DNA from: Streptomyces albireticuli
GTDB taxonomy: Bacteria; Actinomycetota; Actinomycetes; Streptomycetales; Streptomycetaceae
Direction: 5' to 3'
Length of the DNA: 64,000 nt
Assembly (NCBI RefSeq): GCF_002192455.1
Contig: NZ_CP021744.1
Span: forward strand, 7,092,501-7,156,500
The notes beneath the pieces were generated by a model. That model was not told the DNA's origin. It saw only the letters and a list, made by a program, of their open reading frames with translations, and made no database searches. This document shows, one piece after another, positions 17,202 to 25,430 of the stretch (position 1 is the first letter of the stretch; each line of letters starts with the position of its first letter). A program made the position numbers and the translations under genes.

Positions 17202-17290
17202 CACAGTCGAGGTGACGTGGGTCTTCGGTGGCTGCCACGTACCTCCGGCGTGACACTGTCACCGATCGGTCATCACCTCGCCGGACGGTC

Positions 17291-17881
17291 TCACGCGGTC
17301 CCGGTGAGAACCCCGGCGGTGAACTTCGCCAGCCGTTCCCGTAGTTCCTCGCGCGGCATGTCCTTCTCGTCGGTCAGGTAGGAGACGAGGTCGGCGCGGG
17401 TGGCGGCGAGGAGGGCGTGGGCGGTGAAGTCGCTGTCGGCCGCTCCCGGGACACCTTCCAGCAGGTCGCGGAGCAGGGTGTGCCAGCGCTCGTAGTGTGC
17501 CGTCCGGTAGGGGCTGTCCGTGCCGGTGCCCTCCAGGGCCTGTGCGAGGTGGCGGTTGTCGAGCTTGAAGCACAGGACGGCGTCGAGCAGGGCCGGCACG
17601 CGCTGGAGCGGTGGGGTGGCGGGGCCCAGCGGTGGCGGGCCCTCTTCGACGGCGGTCCTGAGGGGTTCGAGCCGGGCCTCGTACAGCGCGCGGATCAGCC
17701 CCGTGCGGTCGCCGAAGGCGCGGAAGAGCGTCCCCTTGCCGACGCCGGCCGCCGCCGCGATGTCGGCCATGGTCACTTCTTCGGGACTCCGGCAGCCGGC
17801 GAAGAGGGCGTCGGCCGCCGCGAAGACGGCCGCCCGGTTGCGGACCGCGTCCTTGCGTGGCTTGCGTTCGGGTTCGGGCAC
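17291..17881 (-). CDS. TetR-family transcriptional regulator
   Basis: 196 residues. The HTH covers about 10-60 (NRAAVFAAADALFAGC, then GVGKGTLFRAFGDRTGLIR). The helical C-terminal domain fits TetR_C of the SCO-type regulators. It is divergent from a SnoaL/NmrA operon. The 92-bp spacer contains two GGACC-N3-GGTCC dyads, so it very likely represses both directions. Confidence 0.92.
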   Translation of the reverse strand: MPEPERKPRKDAVRNRAAVFAAADALFAGCRSPEEVTMADIAAAAGVGKGTLFRAFGDRTGLIRALYEARLEPLRTAVEEGPPPLGPATPPLQRVPALLDAVLCFKLDNRHLAQALEGTGTDSPYRTAHYERWHTLLRDLLEGVPGAADSDFTAHALLAATRADLVSYLTDEKDMPREELRERLAKFTAGVLTGTA

Positions 17882-17899
17882 GGGGTTCCTCCGGTTGCG

Positions 17900-17953
17900 A
17901 TACGGACCGGCGGTCCGTATCTTTGCCAGGAGAAGCGGACCGCTGGTCCGTAT
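17900..17953. promoter_or_regulatory. Paired TetR operators
   Basis: Dyad 1: ATACGGACC (17900-17908), spacer GGC, GGTCCGTAT (17912-17920). Dyad 2: CGGACC (17936-17941), spacer GCT, GGTCCG (17945-17950), with the right arm continuing TAT. The centres (17910 and 17943) are 33 bp apart, three helical turns, so two dimers would sit on the same DNA face between the divergent genes. Confidence 0.8.
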
Positions 17954-17973
17954 CGTACGGGACGGAGAACCCC

Positions 17974-18402
17974 ATGCCCGCGACCACCTCGCCGGCGGAG
18001 CTGTACCGCCACAGCCTGAGCCTGCTCCTCGACAAGGACATTCCCGCCTGGGTCGGCCTGTGGGCCGAGCACGGAGTGATGGAGTTCCCCTTCGCTCCGC
18101 CGGGGTGGCCCGGGCGGCTGGACGGGCGGGAGGCCGTCGCCGCCTACATGCGCGACTACCCCGACCACATCGACCTGCACGACTTCCCCGACCTGAAGAT
18201 CCACGAGACCGCCGACCCCGGCACCCTCGTGGTCGAGATGCGCGGGGTGGGCCGCATGGTCACGACAGGAAGCCCCTTCGACATGACCTACATCGCCGTC
18301 GTGACCGTCCAGGACGGGCGGTTCACCTCTTACCGCGACTACTGGAACCCTCTCGCCGTCCGTACGCCCGGCATGGACCTCATGGGGAGCGGTGCCCGAT
18401 GA
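17974..18402 (+). CDS. SnoaL-like (NTF2-fold) protein
   Basis: 142 residues from the ATG at 17974, preceded by GGAGAACCCC. A single NTF2/SnoaL-like cone: helix RHSLSLLLDKDIPAWVGLW, then EHGVMEFPF and a C-terminal YIAVVTVQDGRFTSYRDYWNPL strand. Such proteins are small isomerases, hydroxylases or binding proteins. It overlaps the NmrA-like gene by 4 bp (ATGA) and is controlled by the divergent TetR. Confidence 0.85.
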   Translation: MPATTSPAELYRHSLSLLLDKDIPAWVGLWAEHGVMEFPFAPPGWPGRLDGREAVAAYMRDYPDHIDLHDFPDLKIHETADPGTLVVEMRGVGRMVTTGSPFDMTYIAVVTVQDGRFTSYRDYWNPLAVRTPGMDLMGSGAR

Positions 18403-19280
18403 CCGTCACCGGCAGTGTCACCGTCCTGGTCACCGGCGCCACCGGTACCACCGGCGGCCGCACCACCGCGCGGCTGGTCGCCGCCGGCCACCGCGTCAAG
18501 GCCGCCGGCCGACGGGGCACCCCGCTCCCGGGCGCGGAGCCGGTCGTCTTCGACTGGTACGACCCCGCCACCTTCGGCACCGCCCTCACCGGAGCCGACG
18601 CCGTGTACCTCGTCCCGCCCGTCGGTGACCCCGACCCGGCCGCGGTCATGCTGCCCTTCCTGCGGCAGGCCCGCGCCGCCGGTGTCCGTCGCGCCGTACT
18701 TCTCAGCTCCTCGGCCATCCCCGAGGGCGGCCCGGCGGCAGGAGCGGTGCACCGGGCCCTGCCCGGTCTGTTCGAGCAGTGGGCGGTGCTGCGGCCCTCC
18801 TGGTTCATGCAGAACTTCACCGGCGCGCACGCCCACGCCGACAGCATCCGTGAGCGCGGCGTCATCCAGACCGCGGCCGGGGCCGGCCGGGTCGGCTTCG
18901 TCGACGCCGACGACATCGCCGCCGTCGCCGCACACGCCCTGACCGACGACCGCGCCCCCGGTACCGACCTGATCCTGACCGGGCCGGAGGCGCTCGATCA
19001 CGACGGCATCGCCGCGATCGTCAGCCAGGTCACCGGCCGCCCTGTCACCCACCACCGCCTGACCTACGACGGCATGCGCGACCGGCTCACCGCACTGATG
19101 CCGCCGGAGTTCGCCACGATGCTGGCCGACATGGACCGGGCCATCGCCGAGGGCGCCGAGGACCGTACGACCGACGCCGTCCAGCGGCTCACCGGCCGCC
19201 CGCCGCGCGATTTCCGGACGGTCGCCGAACGGGAGCTGTCCCCGCACCGGAAACCCGCGCCATCCGGGCACGAAGAGTGA
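18399..19280 (+). CDS. NmrA-like NAD(P)-binding protein (atypical SDR)
   Basis: 293 residues. The start ATG overlaps the stop of the SnoaL gene (ATGA), so the pair is translationally coupled. VLVTGATGTTGGRT is the dinucleotide loop. RPSWFMQNF and the FVDADDIAAVAAHAL block are signatures of the NmrA/QOR2-type atypical SDR group, which reduce quinones or sense NADP. Together with the SnoaL partner and the TetR gene this looks like a stress- or xenobiotic-responsive detoxification unit. Confidence 0.88.
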   Translation: MTVTGSVTVLVTGATGTTGGRTTARLVAAGHRVKAAGRRGTPLPGAEPVVFDWYDPATFGTALTGADAVYLVPPVGDPDPAAVMLPFLRQARAAGVRRAVLLSSSAIPEGGPAAGAVHRALPGLFEQWAVLRPSWFMQNFTGAHAHADSIRERGVIQTAAGAGRVGFVDADDIAAVAAHALTDDRAPGTDLILTGPEALDHDGIAAIVSQVTGRPVTHHRLTYDGMRDRLTALMPPEFATMLADMDRAIAEGAEDRTTDAVQRLTGRPPRDFRTVAERELSPHRKPAPSGHEE

Positions 19281-19338
19281 CCTCTTTGACTAACATCTCG
19301 CACGTCGGTCAAACAATTGATACGGATAGTATCGGCGG

Positions 19339-20700
19339 GTGCTTTCGCGAATAAACTGCCGAAATAGGTTCGCCGCGTGGCGTCGACCACGGACGATCCT
19401 GTGGGCCACGGCCGGCGTGGTCGCCCTTGGCTTCCTCGTCACGCTGGAGATCGCCGCACGCCACTACACCGGTCAGCCGGGGCCGATCACCAATCAGGTG
19501 AGAGAGGTGATATTCGCCCCCAAGCCAGGGCCGCTGTACGGCGGTATGGCACTGATGATGGTGGTGCTCACCTGGCGGCAACGGTTCATCGCGGCCGGTG
19601 CCGCGATCGGTATCGACGTCGTCTTCGTGCTGGTGCGGTGGGCGGTCGACGCGAAGACGCCCGACGGCCACTTCTTCGGCAACGGCGCGCTGTGGGTGAT
19701 CCTGGGCTGCGCGGTCATCGCCTTCACACGCCGCACCGGCAAGGAACGCGCCCTGCTGCTGAAGGGCGTCGGACTGGGCCTGCTGCTGGTGGCCGGCCGC
19801 AAGACCGGTGACACCTGGCTGCTCATCACGGCGAAGACCCGCTCGACGGTGCTCGACGAGTACGTGGCGACCGCCGATCACGCGCTCGGCAATCCGTCGT
19901 GGCTGGCAGGCCGGATCCTCAAGGCCACCGGCCCGGTCGGCACCCATGTTCTCGACCTGGTCTACGCGCAGCTCGCGGTGGCCGCGATCGTCGTCGCGCT
20001 GTACCAGCTGCGCAACGTGGCCGCCGAGCGCCGCTTCCCGAGCCACCACCTGGTGCGCACCTTCCTGGTGATCGGCCTCCTCGGGCCGGGCATCTACATG
20101 ATCTTCCCGGTGGTCGGACCGATCTTCGCCTTCGGCCCGGGCACCTCCGGCACCGGCGGTCTGCACTGGGCGGTGGCCGACCTGTGGCCGGACACCCCGC
20201 TGTCGATCGGCACCCCGCACCCGGTGCCGTACGACGGGATCACCCCGCGCAACTGCATGCCCAGCCTGCACACGGCCTGGGCCACCGCGATCTTCATTCA
20301 CTCCCGCAAGGGGCCACGCCTCCTGCGCTTCGCGGGGGCGTTCTGGCTGGTCGCCACGCTCAGCGCCACGCTGGGCTTCGGCTACCACTACGGCGTGGAC
20401 CTCGTCGCCGGTGTGGTGTTCGCGCTCACGGTCGAGGGAGCGCTGCGCTCGCTCGACCGTGGCTGGGACCGGTCGGGAACCCGGCTGGTCTCCTATGGGG
20501 CAATCGTCTTCGCCGCCCTCCTGGCGTCCTACCGCTATCTGCCGATGGAGATGGCCGAGTATCCGTGGGTGTTCGGCCCCCTGCTCATCCTGGCGATGAC
20601 CTCGGTGATCTACGGCTACGTACGGACCACCAAACTGTGGGAACGGGAACCGGAGGCCGCACCGGTGCGCCGACCGGAACCGCAACCAGAACTGGTGTGA
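19339..20700 (+). CDS. PAP2-family membrane phosphatase/phosphotransferase
   Basis: 453 residues from a GTG at 19339. The only nearby alternatives are internal. Many transmembrane helices are present. Catalytic motifs are MPSLHTAWA near residue 306 and GYHYGVDLVAG near 347, the PxLH and HYxxDxxxG signatures of the PAP2_3/inositol-phosphorylceramide-synthase-like subgroup. It probably transfers or removes a phosphate head group of a membrane lipid. The 58 bp upstream hold the dyads TTTGAC/GTCAAA and GATAC/GTATC. A 21-bp terminator follows. Confidence 0.85.
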   Translation: MLSRINCRNRFAAWRRPRTILWATAGVVALGFLVTLEIAARHYTGQPGPITNQVREVIFAPKPGPLYGGMALMMVVLTWRQRFIAAGAAIGIDVVFVLVRWAVDAKTPDGHFFGNGALWVILGCAVIAFTRRTGKERALLLKGVGLGLLLVAGRKTGDTWLLITAKTRSTVLDEYVATADHALGNPSWLAGRILKATGPVGTHVLDLVYAQLAVAAIVVALYQLRNVAAERRFPSHHLVRTFLVIGLLGPGIYMIFPVVGPIFAFGPGTSGTGGLHWAVADLWPDTPLSIGTPHPVPYDGITPRNCMPSLHTAWATAIFIHSRKGPRLLRFAGAFWLVATLSATLGFGYHYGVDLVAGVVFALTVEGALRSLDRGWDRSGTRLVSYGAIVFAALLASYRYLPMEMAEYPWVFGPLLILAMTSVIYGYVRTTKLWEREPEAAPVRRPEPQPELV

Positions 20701-20721
20701 GCCGCGCTCCGGGTGCGGTGC

Positions 20722-20768
20722 CGGAAGGGCTCCGACCCTGACCTCGCGTCAGGGTCGGAGCCCTTCCG
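20722..20768 (+). terminator. Perfect 21-bp hairpin terminator
   Basis: Arms 20722-20742 and 20748-20768 pair without mismatch around loop CTCGC, just after the PAP2 gene. It is the longest perfect stem seen in the window. Confidence 0.88.
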
Positions 20769-20936
20769 CGTGACAGGCAACCCCTCGGCGGTGCCCTGCC
20801 CCGAGGCGGTGGCGCACTTCACGACCGGCCGTCATCCCTCCTCGCATAGGGTGACATTGCCGGAACATCCCGCTCGATCAGGAGTTCCGGGACCCGCGCC
20901 GCGGACGGAGCGGGCGAGGGCCGAGGCGAGGAGCGG

Positions 20937-21824
20937 ATGGTGGGGGACGTGGTGGCCGGCGAGCGGTCGGAGCGGGACGGGCCGGGGGAGAGGCCCGGGA
21001 AGCCGGCGGGGAAGGCGAGGAGGTGGGGGAGGGCCGGAAGGCCCGGGAAGGCGCAGCGGCCGCTGTGGAAGGAACTTCCCCTGCTCATCGTGGTCGCGCT
21101 GGTGCTGGCACTGCTGATCAAGTCCTTCCTGGTGCAGGCGTTCTCGATCCCCTCCGAGTCCATGCAGAACACCCTGCAACCGGGCGACCGGGTCCTGGTC
21201 GACAAGCTGACCCCGTGGTTCGGCGCGAAGCCCGCCCGCGGCGAGGTCGTCGTCTTCCACGACCCGGGGCAGTGGATGAGGAATCATCCGACGCCCGAGC
21301 CCAATGTGGTGCAGAGGGCGCTGGGCTTCGTCGGGCTGATGCCGTCCGCCGGCGAGAAGGACCTGATCAAGCGGGTCGTGGGCGTCGCCGGCGACACCGT
21401 CGAGTGCGAGGGCGCCGGCCCGCTGAAGGTCAACGGAAAGCCGCTGGAGGAGCCCTACGTCTTCCCCGGCGACGTGCCGTGCAGCATGAACCCGGAGAGC
21501 CGGTTCAAGGTAACGGTGCCCAAGGACCGGCTGTGGGTGATGGGCGACCACCGGCAGGACTCGGAGGACTCCCGCTTCCACCAGGAGGAGGAAGACAAGG
21601 GCTTCGTCCCCGTGGACAAGGTGGTGGGCCGCGCCGTCGTCATCGCCTGGCCCGTCGACCGCTGGGACACGCTCTCCGTTCCCGCCACGTTCGGCCAGAA
21701 GGGCATCGACAAGGCGGCTGCCGCCGCGCCTACAGCGGTGGCCTTCGTAGGGGCCGTCCCTTTGGTCCTGGTGCGCCGCCGTCCGGTCTCCCGCGGCAAG
21801 TCCGGCGGTACGAGCCGGAGCTGA
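20937..21824 (+). CDS. lepB: Signal peptidase I
   Basis: 295 residues. A cytoplasmic Gly/Arg/Lys-rich tail (1-45) leads into one transmembrane helix (about 47-66), the box FSIPSESM with catalytic Ser75, and KDLIKRVVGV with general-base Lys145. The box GDHRQDSEDSR is also intact. A second hydrophobic segment near the C-terminus (PTAVAFVGAVPLVLV) ends in an Arg-rich tail, as in other Streptomyces signal peptidases. It cleaves Sec and Tat signal peptides at the outer membrane face. Streptomyces usually has several copies, so this may be an extra one. Confidence 0.93.
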   Translation: MVGDVVAGERSERDGPGERPGKPAGKARRWGRAGRPGKAQRPLWKELPLLIVVALVLALLIKSFLVQAFSIPSESMQNTLQPGDRVLVDKLTPWFGAKPARGEVVVFHDPGQWMRNHPTPEPNVVQRALGFVGLMPSAGEKDLIKRVVGVAGDTVECEGAGPLKVNGKPLEEPYVFPGDVPCSMNPESRFKVTVPKDRLWVMGDHRQDSEDSRFHQEEEDKGFVPVDKVVGRAVVIAWPVDRWDTLSVPATFGQKGIDKAAAAAPTAVAFVGAVPLVLVRRRPVSRGKSGGTSRS

Positions 21825-21999
21825 CCGGACGCCGGCATCCTGACCCGCGTAGCCGACGGTGGGCTCACGCCTCTCAACCACTCCTGCACTGACCGCGGTC
21901 TTGGTACACAAGCGGCCCTCCCGCAACGCGGACGGTGACTCCCGCGGTTGCCTCCCGGGCCGTACGGACGCCGCTTCGGACGACTGTGAGGAGTGCGCG

Positions 22000-23166
22000 A
22001 TGGCGTTACGGAAGAGCACGAAGGCCGGAGTGGCGGGGGTCGCGGTGGCCGCCACCGCCTTCGTGGCGCCCGCCCAGGCAGCGACGCACACGCCCCCAGC
22101 GGGGTCCGGACACCGGGCCACGCAGCGCGCGATGGACGAGGCCGTGAAGGCGGGCGTCCCCGGCGTCACGGCCCAGGCGCGTGACACCGGAGGTGTCTGG
22201 AAGTCGGCGTCGGGCGTGGGTGACCTGACGTCAGGGGCACCTCGCGGGAAGAACGACAAGTTCCGCGTCGGCAGCATCACCAAGACGTTCGTGGCGACCG
22301 TCCTGCTCCAGATGGAGGCGGAAGGGAGACTCGACCTCGACGACACCGTGGAGCGCCGGCTGCCCGGCGTGGTGCGGGGCAACGGCAACGACGGCCGCGA
22401 GATCACCGTCCGGCAGCTGCTCAACCACACCAGCGGCCTGTTCGACTACCTGGCCGACGAGGAGTACGCCAGGACGTACACGCGGGGCGACGGCTACCTC
22501 GGACACCGCTACGACACCCTGCCGCCCGAGAAGCACGTGAAGGTGGCGCTCTCCCACAAACCCCTGTTCAAGCCCGGCGCCGAGCACTCGTACTCCAACA
22601 CCAACTACATCCTCGCGGGGCTGATCGTCGAGAAGGCCGGCGGGAGGCCGTACGAGGACGAAATCCGCGACCGCGTCATCAGGCCACTGGGGCTGAAGAA
22701 CACGTCCAACCCCGGCAACAGCATCCACCTGCCCCGGCCCAGCAGCCGCGGCTACTCCAAGCTGTTCGCGTCGGCACCCGACCGCATCGACGACATCACC
22801 GAGAGGAACGGATCGCAGGGCTGGGCCGACGGCGACATCATCTCCACCGCGGGCGACCTGAACCGGTTCTACGGCGCCCTGCTGCGCGGCGAGCTGCTGC
22901 CGCCGAAGCAGCTGAAGGCGATGAAGACCACCGTTCCCGCCGCCCCCGGTTCCCCGTACACGTCCTACGGGCTCGGCCTCGCACGGCTCAGGACGAGCTG
23001 CGGCACCACGCTCTGGGGCCATGGCGGAGGCATCCTCGGGTGGCTGTCGATGGCGGTGACCACCGAGGACGGCCGCCACCAGCTCGCCTACAACTACAAC
23101 GGCGACTGGGACGCGTCGTCCCTGCTCAAGATCGTCGATGCCGAGTACTGCCGCACGTCGTCCTGA
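22000..23166 (+). CDS. Secreted serine hydrolase (beta-lactamase/DD-carboxypeptidase family) with TTA codon
   Basis: 388 residues from the ATG at 22000, with GTGAGGAG upstream. Codon 3 is TTA (22006-22008), so translation should need the bldA leucyl-tRNA. The signal peptide is about 1-28 (APAQA). Active-site motifs of class C/DD-peptidase type are SITK (Ser92-Lys95), YSN (Tyr198-Asn200) and HGG (His341) in place of KTG. Cys is present near both ends of the mature protein. It resembles Streptomyces D-alanyl-D-alanine carboxypeptidase/esterase-type enzymes of the R61 family. It could trim peptidoglycan during development. Confidence 0.9.
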   Translation: MALRKSTKAGVAGVAVAATAFVAPAQAATHTPPAGSGHRATQRAMDEAVKAGVPGVTAQARDTGGVWKSASGVGDLTSGAPRGKNDKFRVGSITKTFVATVLLQMEAEGRLDLDDTVERRLPGVVRGNGNDGREITVRQLLNHTSGLFDYLADEEYARTYTRGDGYLGHRYDTLPPEKHVKVALSHKPLFKPGAEHSYSNTNYILAGLIVEKAGGRPYEDEIRDRVIRPLGLKNTSNPGNSIHLPRPSSRGYSKLFASAPDRIDDITERNGSQGWADGDIISTAGDLNRFYGALLRGELLPPKQLKAMKTTVPAAPGSPYTSYGLGLARLRTSCGTTLWGHGGGILGWLSMAVTTEDGRHQLAYNYNGDWDASSLLKIVDAEYCRTSS

Positions 23167-23281
23167 GAGCGGCGGCCGGCCGGGTCCGCCGTCTCGCACC
23201 CCGCCCGGCACCGGGCGTACTGAGCCACGTGGGGAGGGACGCTCGGCACCGTTCGCTTCGGCGAGTGTGCGGAGGTCCTTC

Positions 23282-23905
23282 TCACGCGTCCGGGACGGGG
23301 GCGAGCACGTCGTCGCCGAACGCGGCGGCAAGGGCCTGCGCGATCAAGCCTGGCAGGTCGGTCCGGCCGTCGTCCTCGGCCCAGCGCACCAGCGCCGTGT
23401 GCATCGCGGCAAGGCAGGCGCCGGCCGCCGCCTGGGCGCGGAACGCGGTGCCGGGGTCGGTGGCTTCGTTTCCCAGGGCTTCGACGATCGCCTGCTGAAG
23501 GGCGTAGTGGTTGTCCAGGTGCCTGGCCCGCAGGGCGGGGGTCGAGATCATGAGCCGGAGGCGGGCCAGCAGGAACTGGGCGTTCGCCGTCGGCTCGTCG
23601 CCGGTCAGCGCCGCCGCCGAGTCGACGAGGGCGGCGCCGATGCGGCGGACCAGGGGCCGTGAGGCCGGTGAGGCGGCGATCCGCTCGGCGACGAGCCGGC
23701 CGTTCTGGTCGATGAGCACCAGGTCTTCCTTCGTGGGGAAGTGCCGGTACAGGGTCATGGGCGACACGCCCGCGGCTTCGGCGACGTCGGTCATGGCCGT
23801 GGCGTCGTAGCCGCGCTCGGTGAACAGACGCACCGCGTGCGCCTGGATCGCGCGCTGCGTCTCGACTCGGCGTTGTGCGCGCAGTGTTGAGTGCTGGTCG
23901 GGCAT
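23282..23905 (-). CDS. TetR-family transcriptional regulator
   Basis: 207 residues from the ATG at 23905. A longer reading from 23962 would translate the operators. The HTH lies about 15-60 (RAIQAHAVRLFTERGYDATA, then GVSPMTLYRHFPTKEDLVL). The C-terminal domain is Ala/Leu-rich helices. It is divergent from an SDR gene with only 71 bp between them, and three GGTAG-N3-CTACC-type sites fill this space. It very probably represses the SDR gene and itself until a ligand binds. Confidence 0.93.
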   Translation of the reverse strand: MPDQHSTLRAQRRVETQRAIQAHAVRLFTERGYDATAMTDVAEAAGVSPMTLYRHFPTKEDLVLIDQNGRLVAERIAASPASRPLVRRIGAALVDSAAALTGDEPTANAQFLLARLRLMISTPALRARHLDNHYALQQAIVEALGNEATDPGTAFRAQAAAGACLAAMHTALVRWAEDDGRTDLPGLIAQALAAAFGDDVLAPVPDA

Positions 23906-23907
23906 GT

Positions 23908-23957
23908 GGTAGACCCTACCGGAGTGGTAGTGACTACCAAGTTGGTAGACGCTAACA
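23908..23957. promoter_or_regulatory. Three phased operator dyads
   Basis: GGTAG-ACC-CTACC (23908-23920), TGGTAGT-G-ACTACCA (23925-23939) and GGTAG-ACG-CTAAC (23944-23956). Their centres, 23914, 23932 and 23950, are exactly 18 bp apart. They occupy most of the spacer between the TetR and SDR genes. Confidence 0.8.
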
Positions 23958-23976
23958 GCCAAAGGGGTGGGGCGGT

Positions 23977-24741
23977 ATGAGCGATCTGACGGGCAGGACA
24001 GCTCTGGTGACCGGGGCGTCGCGCGGCATAGGGAAGGCGATCGCGGTCCGGTTGGCGGTGAAGGGGGCCGTGGTCGTCGTGCATTTCGGCACGGACGAGG
24101 ACGGCGCGAGGGCGACGGTGGACGAGATCGGGCGCGCCGGTGGGACCGCGTTCGCCGTCGGGGCGGAACTGGGCACGGACGACGACGTCGAGACGCTTTT
24201 CGCGGGGGTCGAGGCCGGCCTGGCCGGGCGGCCGCTCGACATCCTCGTCAACAACGCGGCGGCCGCGCCCGCCGGCCCGATCGGCGTCACGACGCGGCAG
24301 GAGTTCGACCACCTCTTCGCGGTGAACGTGCGAGCGCCGTATTTCATCATCCAGCGAGCGCTGCCGTTGCTCCGCGACGGTGGCCGCGTCATCACGATCT
24401 CGTCCGTGGCGACCCGGATGGCCAACCCCGCCCAGACGTCCTTCGCCATGACGAAGGGCGCGGTCGAGACGATGAGCAGGACCCTGGCCAACGAGCTGGG
24501 GGCGCGGGGGATCACGGTCAACGCGGTCGCTCCCGGCGCCACCAGGACGGCGGCCAACGGAGCGTTCTTCGAGGCGCCGGGCCTGGCCGAACGCATCGCC
24601 GGCATGACAGCGCTCGACCGGCTCGGCGGGCCCGACGACGTCGCCGACGTGGTCGCGTTCCTCGCCTCCGGCGCCGCGCGCTGGATCACCGGTCAGGTCA
24701 TCGACGCGAGCGGTGGCCTGTTCCTCGGGCCGCGCGCCTGA
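23977..24741 (+). CDS. SDR-family oxidoreductase lacking the catalytic Tyr
   Basis: 254 residues. Classical SDR features: VTGASRGIGKAIA (NAD(P) loop, residues 11-23), NNAAA (92-96), catalytic Ser in TISSVATRM (142/143), and Lys160 of the YxxxK motif. The Tyr position is Phe156 (TSFAMTK), codon TTC. Loss of the Tyr normally abolishes dehydrogenase activity, so this may be a binding protein, work by another residue, or be degenerate. Otherwise the fold is complete to the ITGQVIDASGG end motif. It is controlled by the divergent TetR. Confidence 0.88.
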   Translation: MSDLTGRTALVTGASRGIGKAIAVRLAVKGAVVVVHFGTDEDGARATVDEIGRAGGTAFAVGAELGTDDDVETLFAGVEAGLAGRPLDILVNNAAAAPAGPIGVTTRQEFDHLFAVNVRAPYFIIQRALPLLRDGGRVITISSVATRMANPAQTSFAMTKGAVETMSRTLANELGARGITVNAVAPGATRTAANGAFFEAPGLAERIAGMTALDRLGGPDDVADVVAFLASGAARWITGQVIDASGGLFLGPRA

Positions 24742-24780
24742 GGGCGAGCCCCGAGGGGAAACCCGCCCGGCGGTGACGAA

Positions 24781-24808
24781 GCCCCTCTCCTGGCGGCAGG
24801 AGAGGGGC
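24781..24808 (+). terminator. 12-bp hairpin terminator between convergent genes
   Basis: Arms 24781-24792 and 24797-24808 pair perfectly around loop GCGG. It lies between the SDR gene and the convergent small acidic-protein gene and may serve both. Confidence 0.82.
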
Positions 24809-24814
24809 CCGGGA

Positions 24815-25216
24815 TCACTTCTTCCGGCGCTTGCGGGGCGCGGGAATGGTCGGTGCCTCGGTTTCGCGGGCGCCGGCGAAGAAGGGCGCCATTACCTCTT
24901 CGTACTGCCTCAAGGATTCGGGACCCAGGTCGATTTCGAGCCACTTGGGCACCTGGATTTCCTTGATTTCCGTCACCGGGGAACCGTCTTCGTCCACCTC
25001 CCCCGTCAGGTCCTCCATTTCCTCGGTCACCGTCACGGCGAACTTGACCGTGGTCAGATTGTCGGTCACCTCGGGGGCGAGGTCGTCGAAGTCGATCCGC
25101 TTGACGAAAATCGGGGTCGTGATCGCCTGACCGCTGACCTCGATCGTCTTTACCCCTTCCTCCACGTTGGGCTGGCCCTTGTGGGATTCGTCTACCTCAA
25201 TGAATTTGGTGCCCAT
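24815..25216 (-). CDS. Small acidic protein with Lsr2-like segment
   Basis: 133 residues from ATG 25214-25216, with GGAGAGGCGCC upstream. Composition is unusual for the window: many Glu/Asp, Lys, Ile and Thr, and lower G+C codon use. The segment WLEIDLGPESLRQYEEVMAP (about 92-111) resembles the strand-plus-helix of the Lsr2 dimerisation domain (EIDL... L...LAPF). It is followed by a basic PRKRRKK tail instead of the AT-hook-like RGR domain of Lsr2. It could be a nucleoid-associated or adaptor protein. This rests on a short similarity, so the family is uncertain. Confidence 0.55.
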   Translation of the reverse strand: MGTKFIEVDESHKGQPNVEEGVKTIEVSGQAITTPIFVKRIDFDDLAPEVTDNLTTVKFAVTVTEEMEDLTGEVDEDGSPVTEIKEIQVPKWLEIDLGPESLRQYEEVMAPFFAGARETEAPTIPAPRKRRKK

Positions 25217-25430
25217 GGATGGCGCCTCTCCTTTTTGCCGGTGTGCGCGTAAAGTCTAGTGGAGCAAGGGCTGTTGACGCCAATTCAGAGGAAGGGTGTT
25301 CCGGCCCGGGGCGGGTGTCTCCTGCCGGTCACCGGCAAAGGGTGCAAGTCTGGAGCGCGGGGAAGGAAACGGACTCCGAAATCGGTCGGCAATTTGACCG
25401 GCCGGCTCTTTTCGTATCGGAGGAGGGGCC
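25217..25430 (+). ncRNA. Candidate structured leader upstream of the NDT-Ppx operon
   Basis: This gene-free stretch contains GCCGG-TCA-CCGGC (25324-25336), CGGTC/GACCG dyads near 25383-25401, and a GGAG/CTCC pairing flanking a GGAAGGAAACGG purine loop. A further near-perfect stem inside the following small ORF pairs CTCTCAAAGGG with CCCTTTGG-TGAGAG (about 25456-25498). A possible -35 TTGACG is at 25274. This could be a riboswitch-like or attenuator leader. I cannot assign it to a known RNA class. Confidence 0.3.
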
